From Melieria omissa (Eukaryota > Arthropoda > Insecta > Diptera > Ulidiidae), in contig OZ020269.1 in the NCBI GenBank assembly GCA_963971225.1, positions 32,199,264 to 32,263,263 on the forward strand: a stretch of 64,000 bases of DNA, read 5' to 3'. Both the position numbers and the translations under genes were made by a program. Positions 48,101 to 60,100 of this stretch are shown in pieces; position 1 is the stretch's first letter; each line of letters opens with the position of its first letter. The notes beneath the pieces were generated by a model. It saw nothing but the letters and a program-made list of their open reading frames with translations. It was not told the DNA's origin and ran no database searches.

Positions 48101-51100
48101 TGGAATTTCATTTATCCAAGTCGAGATGTTGATGGACCTTTAAAAGTCAAATAAGAATTCAAACAATGTATTCAAAATTATTTTATGTTTGTAATTGTAA
48201 TTCTGAAATTGGTGCAATCCAACGACTTATTCATGATTTAAGTGATTCAAATTGAGTTGATTGATTGACCAAATTGATTCATGATTTAAACTCATGATTC
48301 ACTTCTTTCTGAAGAAAATTCAGCTCTTTTGGCTCTGATGACTAAACTAGCCATCAAAATTTAGCGAACGAATGGTTATGTTACAAAAAGAACACTTTTT
48401 GGACGTTAAGATTGGTGCAAAGAAGACCCAGGAATATCGATCAGTTGTATTGGACATCATCAGAGAGTCAACCTGGACCTACATCCGTATAAGGTTGTGT
48501 TGACGTATGAATTGAAACCTAACGATCCTCGACAACATCGGGAGTTCGCTAATTGGTCGCTAGAAATGTTGGCCGGAGATCCGGATTTTGGCCAAAAACA
48601 TCATCTCGGACAAGGTCTACAAATATTGCAAAATTGCAATAATTGGAGCAAACACAACCACAAGTGTTCATTCAAGCATCAATGCAACCACAAAGATTGA
48701 CTGTTTAATTTGGTTTATGGCATTTCGGCATCATCGGACTTTATTTCTATCGAAATGAGGAAGGAGGCAGTGATCAATGGTCCGCGGGGTAGAGCAATGT
48801 CAACAGATTTTCAGTGCCCAAAGATTGACAGCATCAATTCTGTGGTTTCAACAAGACGGCGCTTCGTTCCATACAAACGACGCAACGCTCGAAGTTGTGA
48901 GGCAGAAATTTGGCAACCGGGTCATTTCACGGCGAATGGTAATCAATTATCCACCGCGTTCATGCGACCTGGTACCCCTCGATTATTTTCGCTGGGGCTA
49001 TGTCAAGTCCTTAGCAAGTCAACCACTTTGAAGGAAATCGAGGACAACATTCGAGAGGCTATTGACGGAATAACGCTGCACATACTGGACTGAGTCACCA
49101 AAAATTGGACCAACTGCTTGAAGCTCTGCCGACAAAGTCAAGGCGACCATTTGAACTATGTACCTCTTCACATATAATGACTTGAATGTAGCATCAAAAT
49201 AAGGTTGGCTGAAGTTATGGTGGCTGCCTCTGTAAGAGATGCACTCGGAGACATGAAAGGCCTATTGTGATACCACATATTTCACCCGTTTTTGAAATGT
49301 GTATGCAAAAGGATATTTTCTAGCATGTGTAAAAATAGATGGGGTAAGGAGCGGGAAGGGGACCTACGGTTTTTCTGTCACAGTTGGAGGTTTTGCCATT
49401 GCCTGTCAAAAGCGCACTCGTGCGATTCTTGTAATTCTGATTTGGTTCATGTGAATAGCAAAAGAAGTGGACAAGTGCTAAGCCAGGACTCGAACTAGGA
49501 TTCGAACCTAGGGCCCCTGCTATAAGAAGTCAGCGTGCTACCCGCTTTAAAATAAAGCCAAAATCAATTTTATATCTCACATTGTTGTTTTATTTAAATT
49601 TCTTTTCTAATCGTTCTTATCTGGTCACCCTTTAATTTGTCTTAAGCTGATTTGGCATTCTTCGAACAGTGGGGAAACCCTTGATTTGGGGTTTATTTGT
49701 ATGGATTGGGGGACATTTATGATAAATATTTTAGGGGGGAAATTTAGGAGGAAATATTTTACAGACTTTTTAATTTACGCTTTTTAAAATTTCTGTGGCC
49801 AACCAGGTTGTATTTTTTACATTATCCTTGTTCAGCTATGTAAGCTAGTGGGTCTTTTTTAATTTCTTGTACCAAGTAGAATAAGCAATTTTCTTGAAAT
49901 ATTCATTTTATGTGTGCTTTATAAATTTGGGGGCACATTTTAGTTTCTAGGGGAAAAAGGACTTCATTTTAAGGGGATTGCTTGAAATCCATCTGACAAC
50001 GATGTCTTCGACTTTAAATTTGTTCACTTCTTGATGTTTTAAACACGCTTGCCACTTAACCAAATTTTTGTGTTCCAAAATTTTCCCAAAAAAGGCCCAA
50101 AGTGGAAACGAAAGGACGATTTTATGTTTTGAGAAAATTGTTTTTTAAAACAATAACAATAACTTTTATAACGAATTTTTCACCGATGGCCCCCAAAACA
50201 TTAGTTTTTTGTTTTTTGCTTATACACTTTTAAAGAACCGTGGCAACTGTGGTTTGAAGTTGATTGAAGTGGTCAAACAGCGATAAAAACAAATCATGTC
50301 TTGGACAATCTATCGGTGGTTCTTTAACTTGTCTTGTGTCACTTTCAAGATCATGTATTTTTATAATACTTAAAACTGTAATCAGTGTGAAAAAACAAAC
50401 CTCCATCTACCCAAATCCATCTCCTTGTCTCTTTGCCAAATCTTATTGGACCGCTAATTCTTTAATCAATCTTCAATATTTCCAAGTCTTTTGTCTCCAC
50501 TTAAATAATATTTACATATTTCATTGTGCAATAAAAATGAACAATAAGTATGGTTTATGCAGCGGTAAACAGCTGAAGCCGAAATGTCATTTGCCTACTT
50601 AAACGAGCATTTTTCCAACGAGCCTTGGGGCTTGCAGTTAGTTAGCAGCCAGCGGCAAATTCCCAACATTGCAATGCAATTAATTGTGAAACCTGAGAAA
50701 GACATTTCTATTTTTCGACCGCATTGTAAACACGATTTATGCTGTAATTCAGTATGATAATCACAGCTTCAGCCTCAGCGACAGCAACAGCAACAGCCAC
50801 AGTCAGAGCTCTAATCTCAGTCACTCACATCACATCACATCGCATCACATCACATCACAACACATAACACAGTCGACCAACCAACCAATCAGCCAAGTAG
50901 CCAACAATCGGCTGCAGCAGGCAATTGCGCTGCGTGCGTTTCACCCCAAACCGATGCCGTACGGCAATCAATTTGCGCTGCGCTGCTGGCTCACTGGCTG
51001 CCTGGCTGGGAAATTCAATCTTCCCCTCAGACGCAATGCGAAAGCGCAAAAAAAAGAGCACAACCGAAACTATTGATGGCACCGTTGTTAGTTTGCATGG

Positions 51101-54100
51101 CTGCGAAATCGCTGCCACAGCTCATACCGCAACACGGCAGCGCTACCGGCGTGCGGCGAGCCGAAACAGTCAATCAAATGCAAAAATGCGGTTGAGTATC
51201 ACGTCGCCAGAGCTGCCGTTGTCACGCTGTTGCTGGCGCTGTTGTTGCATGTACGAATTGATGATGACAATTTTGCATTTGTTGCCAGCCAATAAACGAT
51301 ACGTTTATGCATGAATGTGTGTGTGTGTGTGTATGGACCACATTGGCGGCTGTTAAACAATACGTCAATAATAATGTTGGCCAGGTAATTGAAGTAACTA
51401 AATACGAGTCAACATTCACATAATTAACACCGAGCGAACAATTAGATAAGACAAACACATATACACACCTCACGTGTGTGTGTGTTTGTGTCGCTAGCCA
51501 AGTATTAAATTGATCGGAGTCTGCCAAATATTGCTGATTGATTGTGTTTCGCCATTTTGAAGCGAGAATTGAACGAAGTATGTGAAATGTAATTCTAATC
51601 TTTATTATTTTTTCTTATAATTGTTTTGTGGAAAAAAGTTCTAATATTTCAGTGAAAATGTGAAAATGCAGTTTAATCTTTCAGTTTATTATTTTTTTTT
51701 TTAGAAAATCATAAATATTTTAGTTCATAGTTTAATGGGCTGTAAGATTAGTGGCGACCAGAGAACCTCAACTGAAAGAAGCTAAAAATGCATTTTAACC
51801 CTTAAAGTCCTAAGTCTTTTACCCTATTTGGACAACCAGCTAAATTGCGCAACAAAGACATTTTCTCAATTTTTCCTCAATTTAGCTCTAAATTGAGCTA
51901 AATTTGTTATACAAAAATCTAAATTTAGCTGATTGCAATTAGCACTAAATTGACCATAAGTTGAGCTCGACCAAGACACCCTGTGTTGTGCTGTTATCGG
52001 GAAGCCAAATTCACAATAGATCGAACCAAAATTAAATTGAGAAACTGACAAAAGCGAGACACGTTTGTCAACATTTGTTTGCTTTGAAAATTCGTTCTAA
52101 CTGTTCTATAAATATTTTTAAGAACCTTTTTATACATAAACAGATAAAAACGTTCTTCCGTCGCAACAAAGACATGTTCGATAACATTTTCGATAACAGT
52201 AAATTTTGTAAATTTTATAGTTTTTTTTTCTGAAATTGGTTCTAAAGTGATCTTCTTAAGTTTCCATTGGTATATGGAGGAACTTTGAACTATTTTGGAT
52301 TGCCGAAGATTTCTACTACCGAACGCGTCATATATTCAGACCTATAACTTTTATGGTTTAGAAATTACAGTCCTCTATCTCTTGTAGTTTAGAATTTACA
52401 GGTTTTCAAAGTTTCTCTACTGACTTTTTAACTTTTCATTAGTAGCTGAAGATTTCTTCTATGAAACACGTCAGGTTTCTAGCTTTTATAGTTAAGAAGT
52501 TATAGGTCTTAAAATTTACTCTCAAATGTGCCAATATTTAGGCCTCCATTTCTTCTAGTTTGGGAGTTCAAGTTCGTCTTCAAGTTTATTCTTTGAGTTT
52601 TTCAACTTTCCGTTGGGACAGCAAAGATCAATTTTTAGGTACTATTAACTTCTACTGCTTGTATAAGTCTTTAGTTTTTATAGTGTAGAGATTACAGGCC
52701 TCTATCTCTCTAGATTTTAGAATTACAGCTGTTCAAAGTTTGTCTACTGAGTTTTCAACTTTTCGTTAGTGTAGCCAGGACTTTTGATCCATTTTGAATA
52801 GCTCACGACTTTTTCTATGAAACATGCTATATTTTAGGTCTTCTAGTTTGAGAGTTACAGGCGCTTAAGAAAAATCTTTAATTTTTACTGTCTTCAATAT
52901 TTCTAAGAAAGTTCTACAAAATTTTTGCAACTTATGAATCTGGTCTGGTGATCATGGTCTGAAAGGGATAATGCATTTGACCTCTAGTTAAGCGTGTACA
53001 TAAATTTTTTTTGTGTACTAAAACGACTGTCGTACGGTTGTAATCGATATGCTGGACTTATCTGTTTTGTTTTTTTTTTTCGTTGTAAAACCAGTGTGAA
53101 TGCGTTTTCCAAATTGATGAGCTTTTCAATGATTGCAGTAATTATTGCAGCTTTGTTGTTGCGCTGCACACATGCACAACCGATTTGCCATTGTTTATGT
53201 GTGCAATTATAATAACAGTAATTGATATTTGCGCACCGCATGAGCCGCAACCCACAATTTCACGTTGAGACAATTGTGCGCGACGCTGCGCTGTCAGTGG
53301 CAGCGAACGCAAATCAATTCACGCCGAATGTGAGTTTCAAATGGGGTTTGGCGGAGCGAACGTACGAGTACACACTTACGTACATACACACGAATACGAA
53401 AGTATGTGCACAAAGACAATCTGTGAATAAAGTATCGGGAATTGTTGATTTAAATGGATCGCGCTAATGATTTTTTTTAAATTTAATATTTGTACCTGTG
53501 CTTTTAACTTTTTTTTCTCTTTTTGTGTGGTACCAAGCTTTCACGAAAGTTGTCAGCTATTGTCGAAAATAGGCCACGTTTTGGACCATATTGAAAAAAT
53601 TAAAGAAATTCTACTTGAAAAACTCTATTTTAGTTTAATCCTGGTGGTGCATCGTTATTTTGATCCTTCATAGAAATGTATGGTATTTGTTAGTTGAATC
53701 GGCCAACGATGCACCTTGATGAGAATGAGAGAATGCGTCAAGTCAAATTTGCTTCCATAGTTTTTAGTCATTGAACCATTCTACACAGGAAGAAACACAG
53801 AGGAAAGATGGGACAAAGAATGTATTAGGAGTGGAATATTGTGGATGTGATTCGATATCTTTGCTGTCCTGGCATGAGACTGACTGACCAAAAGAGTTGA
53901 GATTTGTCCAAAAGCAACATCTTGATTCCAACTGTGTTTATTTATTTAAGATTCACGTAACGTATCCACAAAAGAAATCAACAGTCATGCGAATAGTGGA
54001 TGAAAGACCGACTGAAACTGAAAAAAACACGTAAACGTTACTCAAAACTCAAAGCAACGCCCCAATTGTTTTCAAAGGGACTACTACTTATTTTACCATA

Positions 54101-57100
54101 TTGAAGATAAAAGCTGTGATCTGTTCAGCTGCAGTAATTATAAGTCAAAGTAAAAGTGTTGAAAAAATACACACATTTGTAGTGATGTGTGATTTAAGAA
54201 ATAAAAAGAATTAACCAAGTAAACTTATTTATTCCTCCCATCCAAAACTGGCCTCTAGATTTATTTACAATAATATTATTTCAACCATTATCGATCAACC
54301 AATGTATTCACCAAGTTAAAACAATAACTGCCGTGGGATTTCTTTATGTTTTTGAAATTAAATTCTATTCAAAATTTCTGCTTTTGAGCCAATTGAAGCC
54401 ATAGAGCAAAAGTCATAAAAGGTGTTTTCGGTTAAGCGAACTCGAGTTAAGTTAAATGTCTCTCAATTAAACGTACTTTGGATTAGTGAAAAGAAAAGAC
54501 AATTGAATTCCAAAATTTTCTAATGTCGTTGCCATTTCAAAAGCCAATCGCGCCAATTAACGAAATCAGCTGATCCACTTATCAGGGATGTAATAATCCA
54601 GGAAAATAATAGTAGGGCTTTTTTTAATTTTAATCATACAATATTTTATAACGATTTTGACTATATAAAAATAAGTTCTAAAATTCTAGTTTTAAACATT
54701 TTTTAAATTATGAAATGTGGCACAAAATTGTTTCACTTAGGCGGACTTAAAATAGTGTAAATTTATGTTTTAGATCTAAAGTATTCTTTCACTTAACCGT
54801 ATTTTTCAGTTATGCGAAGTTTTAGTTAAATACACTAATTTTCAGGAAAATACCAAATAAAAATGGGACTTGGACCTTTATTTCAGTTAAGTGACTTGCA
54901 GTTAGCGGTTTCGACTGTATCGGAAAATGTCCATAAAAGTTGTTTTAAAACTCTATAAAATGCTTATAAATACACATTTATAAATAAATGAAAATATTGA
55001 ATTTTTTTCAACAATTTCCGATAGTTTTTTTACAGACTGTAGTATATGCAAAATACACCCAAACACACACCAACTGTGTGTGTGTGCGTGTTGGCAGAAG
55101 ATGCGAGCGCAGTCAACTCTGATGGCAGTGTGATTGTTGTTAGTGTTGTTGTTATTTTAATTATTGCACTTACCACGACACGGTCCCGGATATGCGACGG
55201 CAATTGAGCGGCCAATTTTGCAAATCATACGATTTATATCACATGTGCTCTTGTAGGTTTTGCCATCGACGCCGCAAACAGCTCGCGACGGATCGATTAC
55301 ATCGGTGCGATCGTCCTCCGGACAATCGATTTTGCAGCCGATGCAGTGCGGAATCGCGTAATGATCCTCGACGCATGTTAATCCGTTCAGGCATACGACA
55401 CCGTTGCACGTTGCTGCAATCGAGACAACAAAAAAACACAATCAAAACAAATGTGCAGAATGTGAGCAACAAGTTTTGCGCTGCGCTGCCGTGGCAACAC
55501 TGCTTTCTTCTGCTGGGCTTTCGTTATTTTTATTTCCTCATCATTTTTGTGTTACTTGTGTTGGCTTCGTTTGTTTGATTTGTAATTTTTGTTTGTGTTG
55601 TTTTTTATGGCAAATTTTATGCTACGTGGACATACGCAAATGTCTAATGAAAATTCCCGCAATGTTGCGCATGGAGCGAAGTTATTTTTAGAATGCAGCC
55701 ACTGCGAGATGCGAAATTGTGCGGTCCGGCGCTATGACTGGCGATTCGCTGGCCTGCAGCGGTGCAGCATTTTGGACGGATAGGTGGACAGCTTAAATGA
55801 TTTTCGGCCTACGAGTCACTCGCAGGTATAATTTTGTTTCTATATTTAGAAGCTGCCTACGCGCGATTCAAGCTGGACTGGTCTAACTTTTTACAGCTCT
55901 AACCAAAACTAATGGAAATCAATAAAAATAGATTCAAGTAAAGCATTACCAGTAGTACAGCACAGTAGTTTTTTAGTTGTTGCATATTTTTCAAAGTTAA
56001 TGATACTCTTCCAGAACAACTTTTTTGCTTCTCATCTGATAACTTTGCTATTTTTCATACCATGCAAATCATTGTACTGGTTTCATTCGGTAGTGAGTAC
56101 TTTTCAATACTTCAATGCATACTTTCTGATACTGAGGTATTGTGACTACATACTTAGAGGATCGATACTTTTTAGAATTTATTGCACCGTGATTTAAATT
56201 GTATTAAACTTAAGACAACAGCCAGTTTTAGGGACCTCTCATGATTGTTTTTTAAATATTGAACCTCAAAGTGAAAGCAAAAATTTGGTATTTGTACAAA
56301 TTTTTTCCAATGCTGTGAAACTGTGTACTTTAAGAGCTCATAACTTCTATATTATTTTTTTCTTTAGACTTGGGATTTCTCTTAATTGAAATATTTCCAA
56401 TAAAATCTCATACTCAGATTTTTGTGGTTATAACATTGCATTATGGTGTCGCTGCCGTCTTGAATGTGTTCGGGCCATCAGTCACAGAGAAGTACTTGAT
56501 TGTGATGCATGGAATAATAGTTTTTGAGTTAGAAGCGATCTCGATGACCTACGGGCGATGAAACACGAAAAAGGACCACAAAAAATCCATAATAAATATT
56601 TCATCTCAGCAAATTTTCCCTCAGTCAATGGTTTTAGTTGACAGGAATTTGGATTTTGTAAATAATTCCAGCTCGATCGAAAAAAGGTTGCTAATTCAAA
56701 GATTACTCGAATGCTTTAAATACTCTTTTTCAAGTTTCATGTACTTTAAAGTGCGATTTTGTTTTCAAATGTAATATTTTTCCATTTAAATATTTAATTA
56801 TTTTTTTTTCTTTTTTCAAACAAAATAATTTCTTCTTCGGATGCTTTAAGAACTCTTTTTCAAGTTTCATGTACTCTAAAGTAGGATTTTGTTCTCAGAT
56901 GTAATATTTTTCCAAGTAAATATTTAATTAATTTGTTTTTTTGGTTTTCAAACAAAATAATTTCCTCTCAGCTGAGACAAACTCTTAAGAAAAGCTGCAA
57001 CACACAACACAAGAATTCTTAGCTATTTTTCAACTCCTATTGAGCAATCAATTGTGGACCAGTGGCAGTGGCGCTGCTCCAAACGCAACACCAACAGCAA

Positions 57101-60100
57101 CAACAACACTGTACACGGCTGTTGCTGGCACCTCGGGTGTGGCGGCCGTTTTCCACTCTGTTTCGCGTACGAAACGAATGTGCATAATTGAATTTTATAA
57201 ATAATCACATATTTTGCATACTTTTTACGATTATCGAAAAAAAGGCGCGCAACCAATAAACTGTCAAATTTATCATTGAGCATTGCGGCGATGTGCAACG
57301 CCTTGGCGCCATCTGTGACACCAACAAATTTCCAATAATATATTTTTTCCTGAAAGTGTGCTGCAGTGCGGCGCGTCCATGTTGCGCTGCCATGTCTTCT
57401 GTCGTTGTCGCTGTTGTCGTCACTGGCGCGCGTTTTTGTTGTTCTTATTACGCGACGATCGTGATGCGGCAATAGGCGCAGTCATTAGTCGATGCAGCGT
57501 TGTTGCCAACTGCTGTTGCTGTTGTTGCCGATGTTACTGTGGCAACAACATTTACGGCACGCGTCCAACTGCCAACTGTCCGACCGGCACACACGTTGCC
57601 GCCGCCACATTTGTATGCGCGCAGTCAAGCCAATCGCATCGAATTCAATTCCATCGAACCGATCCGATGCGATCGCATTCGATCCGATCCAATCCGATCC
57701 GATGCGATGCCATCTTAAGCCAACTAGTTTCAGCTGCTGCAAATTACAGTCGAGCGCCATTCGTTCGTTGAGTTTTATTGATCGTTTAGCTGCATTTGCA
57801 TTCGCTTCCTGCATCTGCCATGCGGCCCGTGGCCGCTCGGCGTACAGTTGCGCCGCCACTCGCCGGCCGGCCAAGTCAGCCACCGCCGCCGCCGCTTTAT
57901 TTATGGCCATCGAAGTTCAGCAATTTGATCTATCGCGCCGACCAGGTGCAATGACAATGATTTCCGACAATGCTGCAGCAACCCTTGCGCCATCTCTGCC
58001 CCGCCCTTTCGCCATCCTTGCACCCGGCATTCGATTTTAATTGCCAACACAAGCCTTGATTATTGAAATTTGCTCTATTAATTAGGATTTGGCATTGCGC
58101 CCAGCAGCCGTCGGCAGTTGCGCGGCCGCCGATCTGTTAGGCGCGTTCGCGTACGTCAACTCTCGGCGCACCGGTGCCACCATAAATTTGCAATGATTTC
58201 ATTAGTCTCTGATTTATGATGGAATAATTTCGCATTGAAATGTGCACAACTCACTTTTGCAATGTCCACGATAGGCCACCACCAGTGTCGGGTTGTCGGT
58301 GCGGCAGGCGCGCTTCTTCAGCTGACATTCGGTGTTGTAAGTGCGTCCATCGGTGCCGCAAACTGGATGCTGCGCTTGTTCGTGATGCTGAATGGAAGAA
58401 ATATTCAGGTAGCGAGAGTTAGTTGGCTTAGCAATTAATTTTAGAAAGTATGTAGAGTTATTTTCGAAAAAAAGGATGTTTTCGATATCGACAAGTCGGT
58501 GGGGGTTTTTTAAATATTAATTTTAAATAATAATTTATTTTTATTAAAAGTCGTTTCACCTTCCATTACACCTGAGTTGGTCTGTGAAATCGATAAAACA
58601 TTTTTAAGTTTATTTTGAGAAAAATAAACTACAATTTAGGAAAATCAATGTGTTTCTTATTTTTAATTCATTGTTACACCGAAAAAAATCCATATGGGCG
58701 TGAAACTAGAGACCAAACATAGTAATACTGCGTACTCAGTTTTTCATTTCTACATCTTTGTCCTTTTAAAACGACTTCAAAATTTTGAAATGTATAAAAA
58801 TAAAAAAAAATATATAAAAAATACTTAACCTCGTTAGAATACGGCGATATGTATATCAAATGAAAGAGGAAAGGCTCAAAAATATATATATATATAAATA
58901 AATTTGTTTTTTATCTATTTGTGAAAAAAAAATATGAAAAAGGTCCTTTGAAAATTTGAATCCTTTATATATCCTTGAAAATTAATATAGAATTTTCTTA
59001 AAAAGTAAGTATTTTAAAACCCAAAATCTGCTTGATCACGTGTCAAAATTTCATTATTCTCGGTTCTTTGATTTTGTATGTTTTTATTGTTTAAAATACT
59101 GATACTAAAATAAATTAGAATTTTTGTACTTCATTAGAATTGCCTTTTGTTTTAATAACTTTCGCACCAATAAAGTTAAAAGAGACATATGCTTCGAATA
59201 AATCTTTTACGTGGGTCATAGAATCTGAATGATTGTTTTTAGGGACATTTAAAACTTGGTGGGATGTATTATTCCAGGAGTTCCGAAAGTGACACATTAA
59301 CACACATCAACAACAAATTAAAATCTTTCGAATATCTTGAAAAAGTTATTGCAAAAATTTAGCATATCCGGTCTGAGAGACCAAACTGTGGTATTTGTGT
59401 TTCAAAAAATTTATTTGTACCCAATTGCCTGAAGCTCTATGTACAAAGCTGTTGTCAAAAATATTTTATTTAAAAATACATTCAAGTATTGAAAAAGTCA
59501 AATATATAAATTGTCCTTTTCTACTTCGAAGAGAAGCTGATGTTGTTTTATGGCAGAAAAGTAGCAAAAAGGGTTAATTAAGGTTGCAGTGCACAGTACT
59601 AGCTGTAGCCAAAAATAGTAGTTCTAGGTTAATGAAATTTCGCATACATGATTTTTTTACAAAAATATATGTCTGGAGAAAAAAATTAACAAAAAATGTC
59701 TATCTTTCATTTATTTTCTTTCTTTCCTCTTTTTATTTGTTGTTTTTTATTTTTGCATTTTTCGTTATTTTGGAGTGTTAACTATCATTAACCCTTTCGA
59801 CCCCGAATTTTGCCCCATGTCTCGATATTACTTTTTGGTATTTAAATCATGAAAAACCTGAAGTTGGCACTCTTTTTTGTTCTATAGTTTGACCAATTTT
59901 AGCTTAAAACGGGTTAAATAAATTTTGTATCAATATTTCTTAATTACAGAAAAATGATTTAATGTTTATGGAAAAATAAGAAATGATCACTTTTTGATTT
60001 TATTTAACCATTATTAAAGAAACACGGTTTTGATCAAACGCCCCAAATTCGTAAACTTCAATTAGAACACAAACTTTCCTGATATCGCTGCAAATTATTG

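Larger units (their letters stand above)
55414..58254. other. Follistatin intron 4
   Basis: It contains a 130-bp tandem duplication (56711-56970) and, from about 57060 to 58240, a GC-richer island with overlapping open frames on both strands that show no family resemblance. No exon was recognised. Confidence 0.55.

Noticed and set aside
51797..51830. TTAACCCTT start resembling the piggyBac-type MITE end (also at 2697)
   Set aside because: No matching inverted end with TTAA was found within a reasonable distance, and the interior does not align with the two good copies.
57485..58040. Overlapping open frames of 140-180 codons on both strands
   Set aside because: They arise from GC-rich, simple-repeat DNA; neither strand shows a domain.
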